Assembly: GCA_032718865.1 (NCBI GenBank)
Contig: JALUTQ010000038.1
Span: forward strand, 186,001-250,000
Length of the DNA: 64,000 bases
Origin: Tilletia caries
Lineage: Eukaryota > Basidiomycota > Exobasidiomycetes > Tilletiales > Tilletiaceae
Direction: 5' to 3'
The position numbers were made by a program, and so were the translations under genes. Below are positions 1-11,635 of the stretch, piece after piece; position 1 is the stretch's first letter; the number at the start of each line of letters is the position of its first letter. The notes below the pieces were generated by a model. It ran no database searches and was not told the origin of the DNA. It saw nothing but the letters and a program-made list of their open reading frames with translations.

Positions 1-959
1 TTCGACCAGAGACCGACGAGGAAGGAAAGGGTCGTACTTCCGCCCGCCGTCCGCTTCGAGTGCATTTCCAAACGTGCCCACCTGGAGCCCTCCCGTCTTG
101 CGACGGGTGGAGGTAATGCTCGACTGCACCGGCGCGATGTTGATCATCCCGATCGACCACGCAAAGTTAGAGGCGTAGCTCGTGAATGCGACGGGGTATG
201 TAAGACTCAGGAGGGACACGACTGCGACGTGCTGGATGGCCACCATGACGTCTACGATGCGCCACTGTGCGGCCCCGACGCTGGCCGGGATCGCAGAGTG
301 CAGGAAGGAACTGCCCGCGGCGAGGAGGGCGAGTCCGACGGTACCCCAGATGGCGGCCTTCTGGTAGGTGGTGTGCCCGTTGGAGAGGGTGGCCTGGAGA
401 CAGGCGACGATGCGATCATTCTGATCTATGAGCTGTACAGTAGCCACAGCCTCCAAGTCCGGAATCTTGAAAGCGATCGTAGGTATCTTGGACGCAAACT
501 GCGGTGGTACAGGGAAGACGCCGCCGCCGTTGAAGTTGTAGGTGGGCAGCGGGCAGAGGATGCCATTGGCTATGGTGCACAGGTCGAGGTTGACGTTGAA
601 GATGCCGAGCCCGTAGGCATTGACGCTGACCGCCGCTCGTGCGCTGACGTTGTTGTTAACCGACGCAGCGGCGATGTCGAACTCGAGCGTGCCGTTCTCC
701 CGGAAGAAGCGAAGGCCGAGCGAACTGACGAGGATGGCCTCAGGGGGCGAGCAGTACGCCACGGAGGACGTGAAGAGCTGGTCGGGCCCGAACAGACCTG
801 GATCTTCTGCGTTCGTCGATCGCGTGTTGCAGAGGAGGAGAAGAAGGAAGGTGAAGATGAAAGAGGGAAGGAGTGTGCTGAGCGGTTGTTGTCGCGATCG
901 TAGTCTTGTGCGCGGACGAGGGAGAGGAGATGAAGATGAGGCAGTGATCGGCACCTCAT
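1..959 (-). CDS. Fungal TRP-like (Flc/Pkd2 family) membrane protein, 5' part only
   Basis: Seen: a first exon of 5 nt (955-959, ATGAG), an intron 878-954 and a long open exon 1-877 that runs off the window. The joined start reads MSTLLPSF followed by a hydrophobic stretch, a good signal peptide. It leads into an ML-like (TRP_N) domain with paired cysteines and the family signature: IPTIAFKIPDLEA, then VACLQATLSNG and a hydrophobic segment (WGTVGLALLAAG), the first membrane span before the TRP domain. Family knowledge: fungal Flc and Pkd2 proteins are ER, Golgi or plasma-membrane channels or FAD carriers tied to calcium and cell-wall homeostasis; which branch this is cannot be decided from about 290 residues. 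The 5' splice site (GTGCCG) is weak but the phase fits exactly and no in-frame Met precedes it otherwise. Divergent from the hydrolase gene at 1927. Confidence 0.8.
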
Positions 960-1687
960 CTGGTCGGGGTGGCCGTGGGCGAGATTGAGGTTGGTGGGCA
1001 TGGATCGTGCGGGTTCCTGATCCTGTGCTGTGGGTGTCGATGCTGTGACTGTATGCGCTGATGATGTCCGCTTCTCTAGACGCACGTCCATCGGCGGGAG
1101 TACGGAGCGAGACCGAGACTGGCCTGAATGGATCCATCGAGGAGGAAGTTGAGGGCGGGCAGCGCGTGTGCGAGTGATGCTGCATGCTGCTGTTGATCTT
1201 GGCCAGGTATTTATATGGACTCGTATGAAAAGGAGCTTCCTGTTGTTGTGTGAGCTCCGCTCCGCCAGATCGAATCGAGGCCAATCGCACCTTCGTCCTG
1301 TCTGCCTGCCTTCTGCCTTGATGAAATCCGAAGAGGCTCCGCACTGAGAAGGGAAGCTGCCTGATCGATCCGCACCGCACTACCGCTGTCCGCAACGCTG
1401 AGATCCCTGCTGCTGGCTGAGGCGCTCAAGGTGAAGGACAACCTCGAGATCAAGGCCAAGCTCAAGATCGCCCGCCCATTTGTGTCTGAGTTGTGTACTC
1501 GTAAGTCGCGGCTTGGCTGTTGTTGCACCCATTCAGCAGCCATTCTGCGCCCGTTCTACAGCGGTCTGAGACATGGATGCAGAATGGGTCCAGAATGGCT
1601 GAGCACAGGACAGGATCCAGCCAGTCTGGAGTCTGCTGAAAGCCAACAAACACCCTTCGAGTTCGACGTCCACCATCCTCTCAGTTG

Positions 1688-1739
<52 letters not shown>

Positions 1740-1926
1740 TCACTCCCAGACAGAGCTGCCCCCCTCTGCCTGCTTTGCCTTGCCTTCCTCCCTGCCTTCC
1801 TTTGACTGCTCCCTGTCTTTCTGTCTGCCTGTCTGCCAGCTCGCCTCGTACATCGATTGACTCAAAGCTCATCAAGCTCAGCAACCCGCACCACCAGACT
1901 CATCACCAAGTCCTCCTCAACACATC
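960..1926. promoter_or_regulatory. Divergent intergenic region with a CT microsatellite
   Basis: About 970 bp between the TRP-like gene (minus) and the hydrolase gene (plus), so it holds both promoters. A pure CT dinucleotide run lies at about 1697-1734 and is followed by further pyrimidine-rich DNA up to 1850, typical of fungal promoters and leaders. The ORFs here are low-complexity and read on both strands; none looks real. Confidence 0.5.
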
Positions 1927-3029
1927 ATGCAGGCTATTCGCTGTACGTGCTGTCTTCTCTCCCCTCCACCGCCGCCCGCGTCCATCTTTTGTGCAAGCTT
2001 CAAAAGTGCTCACTCTCACCTCCTGCCTCTCCCCCCACAGACGCAAAGGCAAAGGCCGCCATGGCCCTCGTCCGCACCTTCGTCTCCTCCCTCATGCCAG
2101 CACCCAAATGGATGGACAAGGACCCCCCGAGCCGCGTCGTCCAGATCGAAGCAACCCAGGTCAAGAAGTACAAGATCACCCTGAACATCTACGAGCCCGC
2201 TGCCGGCGCCGCCCCCGGTGGGCCCGTCGTCCTCAACTGGCACGGCTCCTCCTTCGTCTTCAACTCCTTCTGGGGCTCCTCCGCTTCCTTCTCCCGGCGG
2301 CTCGCAGAGGACCTAGGCATCGTCGTCATTGACTGCTCGTACCCACAGGCTCCTGAGCACCCGTACCCGCAGGCTCTCCACTGCGCCATCGATGTCATCA
2401 ACTACGTCGTCTCCGACGCAGCCTTCGGGAACCCGCAGGTGCTGGCCGTCACTGGCTTCTCGAGCGGAGGCAACATCGCCTTGAACATGGCATCCTCCGA
2501 GCTCGGACCTTCCCTCGGCCTCGCTCCCGAGCACCAGGCCAAGATCAAGGGATGCGCCGTCAGCTGTGCACCCACCGCCTTCCAGGTCGACACCAAGTCC
2601 AAAGACCCCAACGACGATGGTCTCCCCAAGGACATCCCCGGCCTTCCCCTCGGCTTCCCCGCTCTCGAGCTTTTCACAGACTGCTACCTCTACCCCACCA
2701 CAGCCCGGACGGTCCCCTCCGTCTCGCCGTCGCTCGCAAACCCGACCTCCTTCAGCAACGCGAAGATTGCCCTCATCACAGCCTCGCACGACCCCCTTCG
2801 CTTCGAGGGCTTGGCCATGCACGAGGCCCTTGCTGCAGCGGGTGTCGACAGTGTTCACTACCGTGCCGAGGGTGTCGGACACGCCTTTGAGCTCCAGGGT
2901 GGAGACGACCGCGTGGCATGGTCGAACGACAACGACAACGCCTCGCCCCTCGCCAAGGCGCGACGGGAAGGGTACGCGACCATGAGTCGTTGCATCGCGG
3001 GATCCATCGGCAAGACCTCCAAGGCTTAA
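1927..3029 (+). CDS. Alpha/beta hydrolase of the hormone-sensitive lipase (fold-3) family
   Basis: Seen: exon 1 is 1927-1942 (16 nt), intron 1943-2040 (GTACGT...CCACAG), exon 2 2041-3029; the join is in frame (MQAIR-Y-AKAKAAMALVRT). A second good start is Met at 2061 (GCCGCCATGG), so the protein could begin there. Motifs: HGSSF in the oxyanion-hole position (usual HGGG/HGGAF), nucleophile elbow GFSSGG, acid in SHDPL, and histidine in GVGHAFE. This is the fold-3 hydrolase plan (esterase or lipase on small acyl esters), about 335 aa, with no clear signal peptide or membrane span. Substrate is unknown. The HGG to HGS change in the oxyanion loop may alter substrate choice. Convergent with TOA1. 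Confidence 0.88.
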
Positions 3030-4003
3030 TTTCCTTCGTTTTGTCCCTTCGTTCCTTCCAACCCAATCCTCAACTCCCCGCTCTGCTGGCCACCCCTTGG
3101 AAGTTGATCAACACACACCTACTAGTCACCTATATGCATCTATTCATCGTGAACGCCACACCCACGCCTATTTGCCACCTCTTCAAGCCTCGGACCTCTC
3201 TTCTTTCCCTTTCAACCAAATCCCATCTTCGGCAATCGTCTGCAAATTCCTTCCACATCAGCTTTTCTCCCCTCTCCGCGCTCGCCGCTCGCACTCACAC
3301 CATTTCATCAGTCGCTCTTTCCCCAATTCATCGTCACTTCGAAACGGATTTGGATCATCTTCCCAGGAACCTTTTCCTGTCCCCCTAACCCCTCCATTTG
3401 CCCCCGTCACCACAGCGGGGTCCGCAGCCAGTTTGCACCTTTTATTTCCTTTTCGCTTTCTTTCTCACCCCCTTTTAACTCCTCCTGTATGACTGGTTCT
3501 TTTCCTCATCCTTCAACCACACCCGCTGGGACTCTGGAATTCACTTTCATCCTGAACCCCCCCCCCCCTAGCAGCGCGCAAGCCCGACTCTACCGCAGTT
3601 CGCAATCACGAGAGGCAGTGGAAAAATGCAGTGGCTGTTTTGTTTTACGATGGGGGCCGGACGAGGGGCTGTAAGGTACTGGTACACTCGAAGGTGGAGT
3701 CGAAAGAGGACCCATGGAGAGCTATTGCTGAAAGAGACGAGTTGGAGAGGAGGTTCGAGAGGGTCGTGTTTTGGGGGGCGTCATGTCGCCGTGCCTGGGT
3801 TTTGCGCTGTGGAGTAAGGAGGGACTCGGGCGGGAAATAGGGAATCGGTTTTGTCTGCGTTTTTCAGCGGATTGGGTAGGTCGAGATCGACTACATGCTG
3901 AGGTCATGTTGCGAGCCTCGTCCGGTAGAACTTCTATATTTTGTGGGAGTCGAGTTTTTCTGGGAGGACGGCTCTTCGCCTCTTCACCCGCATGAAAGTC
4001 CGC
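3030..4003. other. Convergent 3' intergenic region
   Basis: The 3' ends of the hydrolase (plus) and TFIIA (minus) genes face each other across about 970 bp. It is pyrimidine-rich to 3560, with a run of C at about 3561-3569. The short ORFs here have no recognisable content and overlap in several frames. I see no gene. Confidence 0.4.
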
Positions 4004-4969
4004 TTAGGCGAGCCAGTCGAAGTCGCTGTGAAAGGCAGACGATAAGACGTGAGCTGTCGTTTCTTAGGAAAAGGTGAAGCCATCCGTAACTCACCCTGCA
4101 CATCGGCTGAAGAGATAGTCTCGACCTTCGATGGACGCCACTCCGTCCCTCAAGACGCACTTCCACTTGTTCCGCACGCGGGTGACCTGGTGCAATAAGG
4201 CCGTACAGTCAGTACCTCCGGCGTCCGCTTCTTTGTTCCAGAGATCCCAGATGCAAGGACAGTGGGGGTAGAACTCACCTTCTCATACAAGCACAGAACC
4301 ATATCCTCATTCATATCCCCCTCCGCTTCTTCATCCTCCTCATCCGTGTCATCCAAATCACTCCCAATCTCCTCCGTATCAAGCGCACGCTTCCTCTTCT
4401 GACCAGCCTTGCCCCCGTCTGCATCGCTCCCGTCGGCGAGGGAAGCCTGGGACGAGGAGGGCCCGCCGGTCCCGTTCCCATTGGGCTCGGCTGAGTGGGA
4501 GCGCGAGGTGGAGACGTCGACGGTCAGGTCGGTCCTGGCGGCTTTGTTTGACTTGGATCCGTTCTTGGATGAGCCAGAGAGGCCGTCGTCGTTGGGCTCC
4601 TGCTTGGTTCCCTTGCGAATGGTAGTTGGCGGGGGCAGGGCGGGGGCACCTTCGAAGTGGGCCACTTGGGATGCTATGACCTTGGCTTCCCAGGACTGGT
4701 GTGCAGATGGAGAGAGTAGTCAGCGGGGGATTATCCTTCACGAAACGCATCATCTCCCCCCCTTTTCTCTCTCTCACTCGTTGCAGCTCCTCCAGTACCT
4801 CCTTCTCGATGCCCATGTCTTCAAAGTCTTGGCGGACGGAGGCAATCACATTGTCGATAATGTTGCGGTACACGCCCGACTGAAAGGATATGCGCAACAA
4901 AGGTGTCAGCGCAAGTTGCAAGCACAGAATGCCCCTCGCGCAGACACATACCACGGCTTTGTTACTCAT
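4004..4969 (-). CDS. TOA1: Transcription factor IIA large subunit (TFIIA alpha/beta)
   Basis: Seen: five exons on the minus strand, 4952-4969, 4778-4879, 4279-4695, 4095-4186 and 4004-4025, all junctions GT...AG and in phase, giving 216 aa. The N-terminus (MSNKAVSGVYRNIIDNV, then a second helix ending in EELQR-SWEAKV) is the four-helix-bundle half. The middle is a variable Ser/Gly/Pro linker, followed by a basic KRKR patch and an acidic run (DLDDTDEEDEEAEGD). The C-terminus has the beta-barrel signature DMVLCLYEKVTRVRNKWKC and GRDYLFSRCAGDFDW. Family: with the small subunit Toa2 it binds TBP-TATA in the nucleus and stabilises the preinitiation complex. The linker is shorter than in yeast Toa1 (286 aa), otherwise complete. 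Very confident call. Confidence 0.95.
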
Positions 4970-5853
4970 GATGACGGGATCACAGACGCTCAGAAAGCGA
5001 ACCTCTCCTGGAGATGCCTTCCAACCCCGCGAACGATTCGGCGGCTAGGCAGACAGAGGAGAGTATCGAGGGAAGAAAATGAGGGAAGCTGCACAGACTG
5101 CTTGGAGCGCCAACCGATGTATTGCAGAGGGGGCACCTTCCGTCGCTTTCGGGACTCGAATCGCTGCCGCTGCTGTGTGACCGTACCAACTGACGGGAGG
5201 ACCGAACGGGTTCCTCTGAAAGCAGAATGGCCCGCGCGAGGGTCTGAGCGAAGGAGGAGCGGCTGGAGGGACCCGGTTCAAGAGGCCAGGCGAAGGGATG
5301 ATGGTGGTCAGCGGCCAGAAAGGAGCGAAGCCCCTTTTATACTGCGCAGGCATCTAAGGAGGGAACGCGTGGCGATCGATCGATCGATTTTACATCTTGT
5401 CGGGTCTCGAGAACGGCGCCCTGTGGGCGCCGTCTCGTGACAAACTTGGGGTTTCACAGTGGGAACCACCGACGCAAACCTCGATTTTGCCCATTTTCCA
5501 GGACGTGCTGCTCAGCACTGAGGGCACATATCCACCTCAACTAACCTGCAGCGGCTTTGACTGCACGCAAACTATCGCTACTCAGAGTTATAGGCGTTCA
5601 GTGAACTTTGTTGCGTTGTATGGTCCGGTGCCAGACACCCCTCAACGCTGGAAGGCCCTGTGAAGTGGAGTCTGTGAGCCCGATTCTGAGATCGGGTCAT
5701 GAAATCGACACCTGGCCGGACACAAAAAAAAGCGCGTACTGTTGGGTCTACGCGCATCGCGCTTCGACTCTCGATGTGAATGATAGGATGGCAGAACCAC
5801 ATCCTCTTCCCTCTTCTTGACACCTGATTTTTTTTCCGCAGCCAGAATTCAGA
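4970..5853. promoter_or_regulatory. Divergent intergenic region between TOA1 and the helicase gene
   Basis: About 880 bp with both promoters. There is a run of GATC tetramers (about 5372-5387) and a short perfect hairpin around GGCGCCCTGTGGGCGCC at about 5415. The ORFs seen here are not supported by composition or homology. If the helicase/DUF6589 pair is a mobile unit, its left end should lie in this stretch, but I found no inverted repeat matching the far side. Confidence 0.35.
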
Positions 5854-8272
5854 ATGCCTTTGCTGGATTTGAGCAACGCTCAAGACCGCCGCCGCCTGTT
5901 TTCTGACTTGGACGAGTCTACAGATACGGATTCTCCAGCACCATCCAAACGGAGGCGTAGCGCTCGCCTTTCCGGGGTTTCTGACGCAGCTGCGATAGAT
6001 GACGGTCTGCCGTCCGGTTCTGTGGCCTGTCCACGCCCGCAACCGTCACCTAGCTTTCACAGTGCTGCGCCCCTTCCCCAGCAAATCGAAACCCTCACCC
6101 TTCTCCTGCAGAAACATCGCAAAGATCCTACCTTTGCACCAAAATCATGGCAAATGACTGTCGCACTGATGTGCCTTCATGGGTGGGACGTCATTCTTGG
6201 GGCTTCCACTGGGTCTGGGAAGACACTGCCGATCGAGTTGATGGCGTTGGCGATGCCAGAGCGGACAATTGTCGTGGTCTGCCCTTTACTGTCCTTGGAA
6301 GCGGCGCATGTACGTATTCTCATTCCGAACATACCTCATTTCGTCTACATTCTCATCATTGACGTTGAAAATCCTCATATCTGTCATTCACAGGTGGCGA
6401 GATTCAAGGATACGGAAATCAAAGCGGTTTCTATGCATCAGATGATGAACGAGCGGGTGAATTCATCTTTGGTCTCGTCCCCTTCCGGCTCTGAGTGAGT
6501 AGCTAGAACGTTCTTGCGGTGTTGAGCGATATTGAACTCATGCTGCATGCATATGCAAACCTCATCGTTCTCTTATTGTTATTATCAGAATACAGCGCTT
6601 GCGACGCGAACACATCCGTGAAAATCTCATTTTCAAGACACCCAACATCGTCTTCGCGTCACCGGAATCCATCCTGCTCAATCCGGCCACTCAGACTGTG
6701 TTGCGCGAGGAAAGGTTCAGAAATCGCGTCTGCGCCCTGGTTGTCGACGAGGTGGACACGGTTGAGACGTGGGGCATCAAGGTCTCGAAGGGCTCTGAAA
6801 CTGCCTTTCGCCCGGCTTTTAGCCAAATCCAAACCATTCGCGAGCGGATTGGGGGACACCTGCCCCTTCTCGCTTTGTCTGCCACCCTTCCGTCCTCGAC
6901 GATCGAGACTGTTCTGCCTCTGCTCGGTTTCGGCCACAAGCACCTTGCAGCTATTGATGCAGGTGTCGACAGGCCTAACATCTCATATGGCGTCCGGACC
7001 ATGCGCCACTCAATCTCATCGTACCTTGATCTTCAGGACCTGTTTCGGCTTCCAACCACGCCCACAGCCGCAACTTCCGTTCCCAAGACCATCATCTATA
7101 TGAATACACGAGCAGGAGCTTATGCGGCGGCCTTTGTTCTGCAGGCTCATTTCGCTCGGCATGGTCACGCAAACATTGTCCGGCCTTTTACCGCCCTGAC
7201 GTCGACCTCGTTAAAAATGCAGACGCTCAGTCGCGATTTCCAGCCGGGAGGTCATCTGAGGGTCATGGTGGCGACGGAGGCAGGCGGGATGGGAATCGAT
7301 TTCCCTGACGTTGACATGGTGGTTCAATTTCAGATACCGGGAACGGCTTTGGATTTGGCCCAGCATTGGGGACGTGTAATTCGAAATCCAAAAGGTACTG
7401 GAGTCGCCATCATGTTCGCGCAACCTTGGAGCACTCCGCCGCAGCCTGCCGTCGAAACCAACAAACGAACCAAGACGCAAATACAAGAGGCGGCGAGAAG
7501 AGAAGCACTGGACCCTGGGCTTCGGCGGATTACTGCGGGTGTGGAGTGTGTTAGGAAGGTGCTGGTGGAGAGCACAGGACTTGACGTCGGGAGAATTCCG
7601 GCCATGTTTCCCACATTCACACAGGTGACAGATGGATTGGAGATGGATAATGAAAAGGAACAAGTGGAAAACCGATTCCGCCTGTATACGAAGGTGGTAG
7701 AGCAACCGCAGCAAAGCCCTGTGCAAGTTCCCCTACCCTGCTGCACGGTATGTGCAGGCGAAGAGGTCTATTCTCGCTTCGACCTCCCTCTCCCTTCAAC
7801 CCCTCTTCCTTCAAACCTCGACGAGGCGCCAATCACGCGTAGCGAGCCCGCCACCAGCACGGCCACGCATCCCGTCCCAAGAGCGCATACCGACGTGATT
7901 CCTGTCCAAGAGCATCTTGGAAGAGCTCTGGCGCAGTGGCGATGTGGGCCTCACGTCGGCAGCCTCGTTCCGTCGTTCCTGACCTCGCTCTGCGTCCTCC
8001 AGGACGAGGTCGCTACCCGCCTACTCGCTCAGAGCACGCGTATTGTTGCTGAGGCTCGGGGAGGAGGAGCAGACGCTATCAGCGATCTCTTTCTTAGCTC
8101 GATATTGGGTTCTGCAAACTCACAGCTTCATCCCTCGCTCCGTCCTTCCCTCCTCTCCATCCTCCGCACCTGGGCCCGGGAATGTCTGCGAAAGCATGCT
8201 GGAATCATGAGTCATGTAAACTTCACTGGAGTGTACCTTAAAGATCGTACATACCGTGGCCCTGTTCTGTAA
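5854..8272 (+). CDS. RecQ-like superfamily 2 DNA helicase of the transposon-associated basidiomycete type
   Basis: Seen: exons 5854-6309, 6394-6494 and 6589-8272, all in phase, 746 aa. A basic, Ser-rich N-terminus (KRRRSARLS) precedes the helicase core: Walker A GASTGSGKT (residues 116-124), Walker B VVDEVDTVETWG (about 239; RecQ has DEAHCISxWG), motif III ALSATLP (about 283), and motif V/VI VATEAGGMGIDFPDVDMVV...QHWGRVIRN (about 410-445). The usual RecQ GRAGRD box is replaced by WGRVIRN. Downstream there is a cysteine pair (CCTVCAG) and an unrecognised C-terminal region. Role: ATP-driven 3'-5' DNA unwinding in the nucleus is expected. The gene ends 19 bp from the end of the convergent DUF6589 gene, which suggests the two travel as a unit. 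It is unlikely to be the host Sgs1 because it is short and has a degenerate motif VI. Confidence 0.82.
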
Positions 8273-8291
8273 ACCTTGCAATGGACCACCG

Positions 8292-11291
8292 TCACATCTC
8301 ATCTTGATCAAGTTCCCCGTCACTATCCTCACGAATCCCACGAGCCCTGGATCCACCTTGCTCCCCCAGCGCCAGCTCCGCGTCACGAATCTGTTCGTCT
8401 CCGAGTTCTGGTTCGGGCCCTTCGCCCTCGTCTTCTCTTGCAGTGATCGTACCCGTCTGCTCCTGGACAAGGCTGACGACGTCCACATCCCGGCTCAGTA
8501 CGTCGCGTACCCTGTTTCGGTGTCGGTCGAGTCCGCCGTTGAGGAGGTTCAAGTATCCTTGGGCGAGATTGTCTTTGATTGCACCGCTTTTGACCAATGA
8601 CCAGGCGCCGCCCTTGATGGAATCCCACACCGCCTCGGCCTGCGCCATTGCTTTGTGCCGATTCTTTGTCTGCTTGGTTTCTGGCAAATTGTTCGAACGT
8701 TTCGGGTCGGCGGCCTCCAGCTTCAATGCTTCTGAATCTGTTGCTATCAGCCTTACATCTGCTCTCTCAATACGATCCCGTTGCCGTCGCGCCGTCGTTG
8801 AAGAGCCAAATGACTCCTTGATCTCGTTGAGTATCTCCTCCCCAATGCCCAAAAAGGCAGAGACTCGATCCTCAAAACGTACGATGGCCTGATCCGTAGC
8901 GTGACTGTAGTCATACATCTGCGGGAATTGGAAAGAGTCAATCGTCAGCTTCGACCTCGTACCAGGAGATACGCCGGGCTGTGGAGTGCGAACAAACCTT
9001 CAATCTGCGGTTGAGCTGCTCCTGGAAGTGATCCGCGCCCTGCCACGAGTTGGGCCGTCCTGAAATGTTGACAAGTTGTGCTGCCCGAAGCGTTCTAGCA
9101 AGGTTCGGTGCCTTCTGATCCTCGAGAATGCGGTCGAGAAGGAGTCCGCCGTACTTCGTCTGCCCGGCACCGAAGAAAGCAAGAACCAGAATCTTCTCAA
9201 CGTTTGCCATCCTTCCGACATCACCTGCTCTCAGGGCTCGATCGTACTCCCATCCCAGCACGCAATCTCGAAGGAACAGCACCGTTGTTGCCCTTTCCGC
9301 ATCGCCAGCTTTGTTCGCGTCCTCAATAGCTGCTGGAGACATGTGATGATCGTAAATTCGTTCCATGATGGCAAAGAAGTCCTTGGTTGATGGATTCCAG
9401 GCTTCCGTCGTGACACCCTCCTTCTGAAGTTCCTGGCTGCACGGGTCCTCAAATATTGAACAGTGGTCAGAGCGTGCGTCCAATGTCATCCAACGTGTTT
9501 GGGCCACGACAATCTCACCGGAGCATAGCCAACACCCTTCCCGACCATGTGTGCTGCAACAGACGCCATCCTTCGTTGAACTGTGGCTTCTTCATGTCCA
9601 GCTCAGTCTTTCCGCGGCCCAGCGCCTGCCGTACGCGATCGAGAGCGTTGGCGTGTCCACGGTTTCCGTACGTATGAAACATCAGGTATAGCCAGTTTAG
9701 AAGGAGATGCCAAGGACCCGCGACCGCGTATACGTGATTGAGTTGCTCAGATGTCTCCGTCTCCCACATCCCTGCGTGGCGGGCTGCATTCAGATTCATA
9801 ACCGTCAGTAAGTCGCCAGCGATCAGCAAAGCATCGTCTTCATTCTGGTTGAGTCCCAGCTCCGCCATCGTAGCCTCGACAACGCTTCTCGTACCCTCGA
9901 CAGTCCCTTCGTTGACATTGGAGAGCTTCAGCGGAATGGCTGTGGTTTTGGTCGGTTCGAGCTTGTCGACCGTAGCCTTCTGAATCCGACGACGCAGAGC
10001 ATCTTTGAGCGCACTTGATCGAGCCTGGTCCAGAGTGAGAAAAGGGAGCAGAGCCGTCGCGGTATGAATTACTGCCGATGTGCGCAGCAGGGAGCCGTCG
10101 TCATGGAGCATGTTGATGCCCAGTTCTTTCCGATCGAGACGGTTGATCTTGCCTAGCTCGGCAGCCGTATACTCATCACATTCGGACGGCAGCGCAAACA
10201 GGGTCCGCGACGTGAGATTGACAGCAGTATTGGATGACAGAATGCTCTGGACGGCATGCCGAATGTAGATGTTGATGTTGTCGAACAAGAAGACACACCG
10301 ATTTCCCGAGTCTTTAATGAGCTTGCGGGCACGTGGGATCGCGGTCTTCGACAACGTCTCCATGATCCTTGATGCCGTGCGCGTGGACACGGAGAAGCCA
10401 CACGAGTTGAGAATGTGGCAGGCTTGATGCGGGACACGAAGTAGCCCGAAAGAGACTCCCATCATCATCTGGAAGCGATTGACCAATTTGTTTCGAGCTT
10501 GGAGAAGAGCGGACAGTGCTGTGACGACACACTGCTCACCCAATGAGGATGGAGGGGGCAGGCACCAGTCACAGCGAAGGTAAATGATCAGACACTTGGG
10601 CCTTGGGAGAGGGATAGCAGGGAAAATACTCACCAGTTCTCTTTTTGTTGAGCGAGGCACCTTCGTTTTCATCGGACCCGCCCATGTCTTCAACCCGCTG
10701 ATCGCTTCCCCCACCCTCTGACTCTTGATGGTCCCCTTCCTCCCCATGCTCATCATCCCCGGTCTCGCGTAGTAGCCTCTCGTATCGAGACCGGCAGTCC
10801 TCGCCCGCTAGTTCTGAGAGAAGCGCAGTCGTGAACGGCATTGACGAGTTGAGTCGGGAATGGACCTCATCGAGTCGCCCGGAGAACCGGGAACCCTCGT
10901 GATTGTCGCTCAGATCTACCGAGGCCGACACACGGAACCAAGGGTCTGCGGTTGCGTGTGTGGCCTCGCGAATGTATAGACCCTTCGATCGGTGCGCCAT
11001 GACTTTGGCGAAAGATTCTTTTTGATTGGGATTGGCACGAGCATCGACGGCATCGCTGAGAGCAGAGAGCAGGACAGCAGGTCCATACGACGATGGCCCG
11101 TCTCCTGCATGTGTCCTGAGGTACTTTGTTGTGCAGAGCTTCACCTCCGAGTCTTCAGACTGCAGAGCGCCGACGACGAATTCTTGGAATGACAAACGCT
11201 TGCTCGTAATAAATTTGATAACGTCTCGTAGCTTTTGCTGTCGTACCGCCTGGTTCGAAGTCACACTCTCCGAGCTGTGAGAGGAATTCAT
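8292..11291 (-). CDS. DUF6589-family protein
   Basis: Seen: minus strand, ATG at 11291. The first exon (to about 10634) ends in an acidic stretch. The second (about 10531 to 9515) has the family core: CVVTALSALLQARN near its start, an NSCGFSVST segment, VFLFDNINIYIRH, and HAGMWETETSEQ. Exon three (about 9422 to 8996) joins by intron GTGAGA...TGCAG with W-E-Y-D-R-A and GQTKYGGLLLDR. The last exon starts MYDYSHATD after a TTCCCGCAG acceptor and ends at 8292. DUF6589 proteins are known mostly from basidiomycetes, often in many copies; function is not established. I infer an element-borne role because of the pairing with the helicase and the Asp in FLFDN, which resembles an RNase H-fold transposase motif. 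The exon 1/exon 2 junction does not close in phase with any canonical site I found, so a frameshift or unusual splice exists near 10531-10634. Confidence 0.75.
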
Positions 11292-11635
11292 CTCTTACTC
11301 GTGCTTTGACAGTGAGGCGTCAAGGGTTCTTTGGGACAAATAGGAAATAATCAGCTTTATTTCCAGAATTCCAGATTTTAGCGGAGCTGGGAGCCTGGGA
11401 TGGAAGAGGGATCATGTATGATACTAACCCTCAGTATTTCACCGGGAAGATCTTGTATCTCAGTGTATGATGCGGCTGAGTGTTAACTTTATTCTGATTG
11501 ACGATGGTGTATGAATATGATTGCGAAGGTCTGTACAGAGGTAGCCATATTCGACGAGAGAAAGGTCAGCCATGAGGAAGCCAGGGGGTCAAGCGAGAAG
11601 TGATATTCAACATCACACGTAAACACGACAAAGAT
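11292..11635. other. Intergenic, AT-richer stretch
   Basis: Upstream of the DUF6589 start. The sequence is AT-richer than its neighbours (runs such as GGAAATAATCAGC around 11343) and has no ORF of note. It would contain the DUF6589 promoter and possibly the right border of the candidate module. Confidence 0.3.

Larger units (their letters stand above)
5854..11291. mobile_element. Candidate selfish module: convergent helicase + DUF6589 genes
   Basis: Two genes of element type face each other tail to tail with only 19 bp between stop codons, embedded between ordinary host genes (TOA1 and the PWWP gene). No terminal inverted repeats or target duplication were found by eye. The true borders may lie in 4970-5853 and 11292-12270. 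This is inference from gene content and layout. Confidence 0.35.

Noticed and set aside
4409..5440. 343-aa plus-strand frame across TOA1 and its promoter
   Set aside because: It runs antisense over verified TOA1 exons and introns and has no recognisable content.
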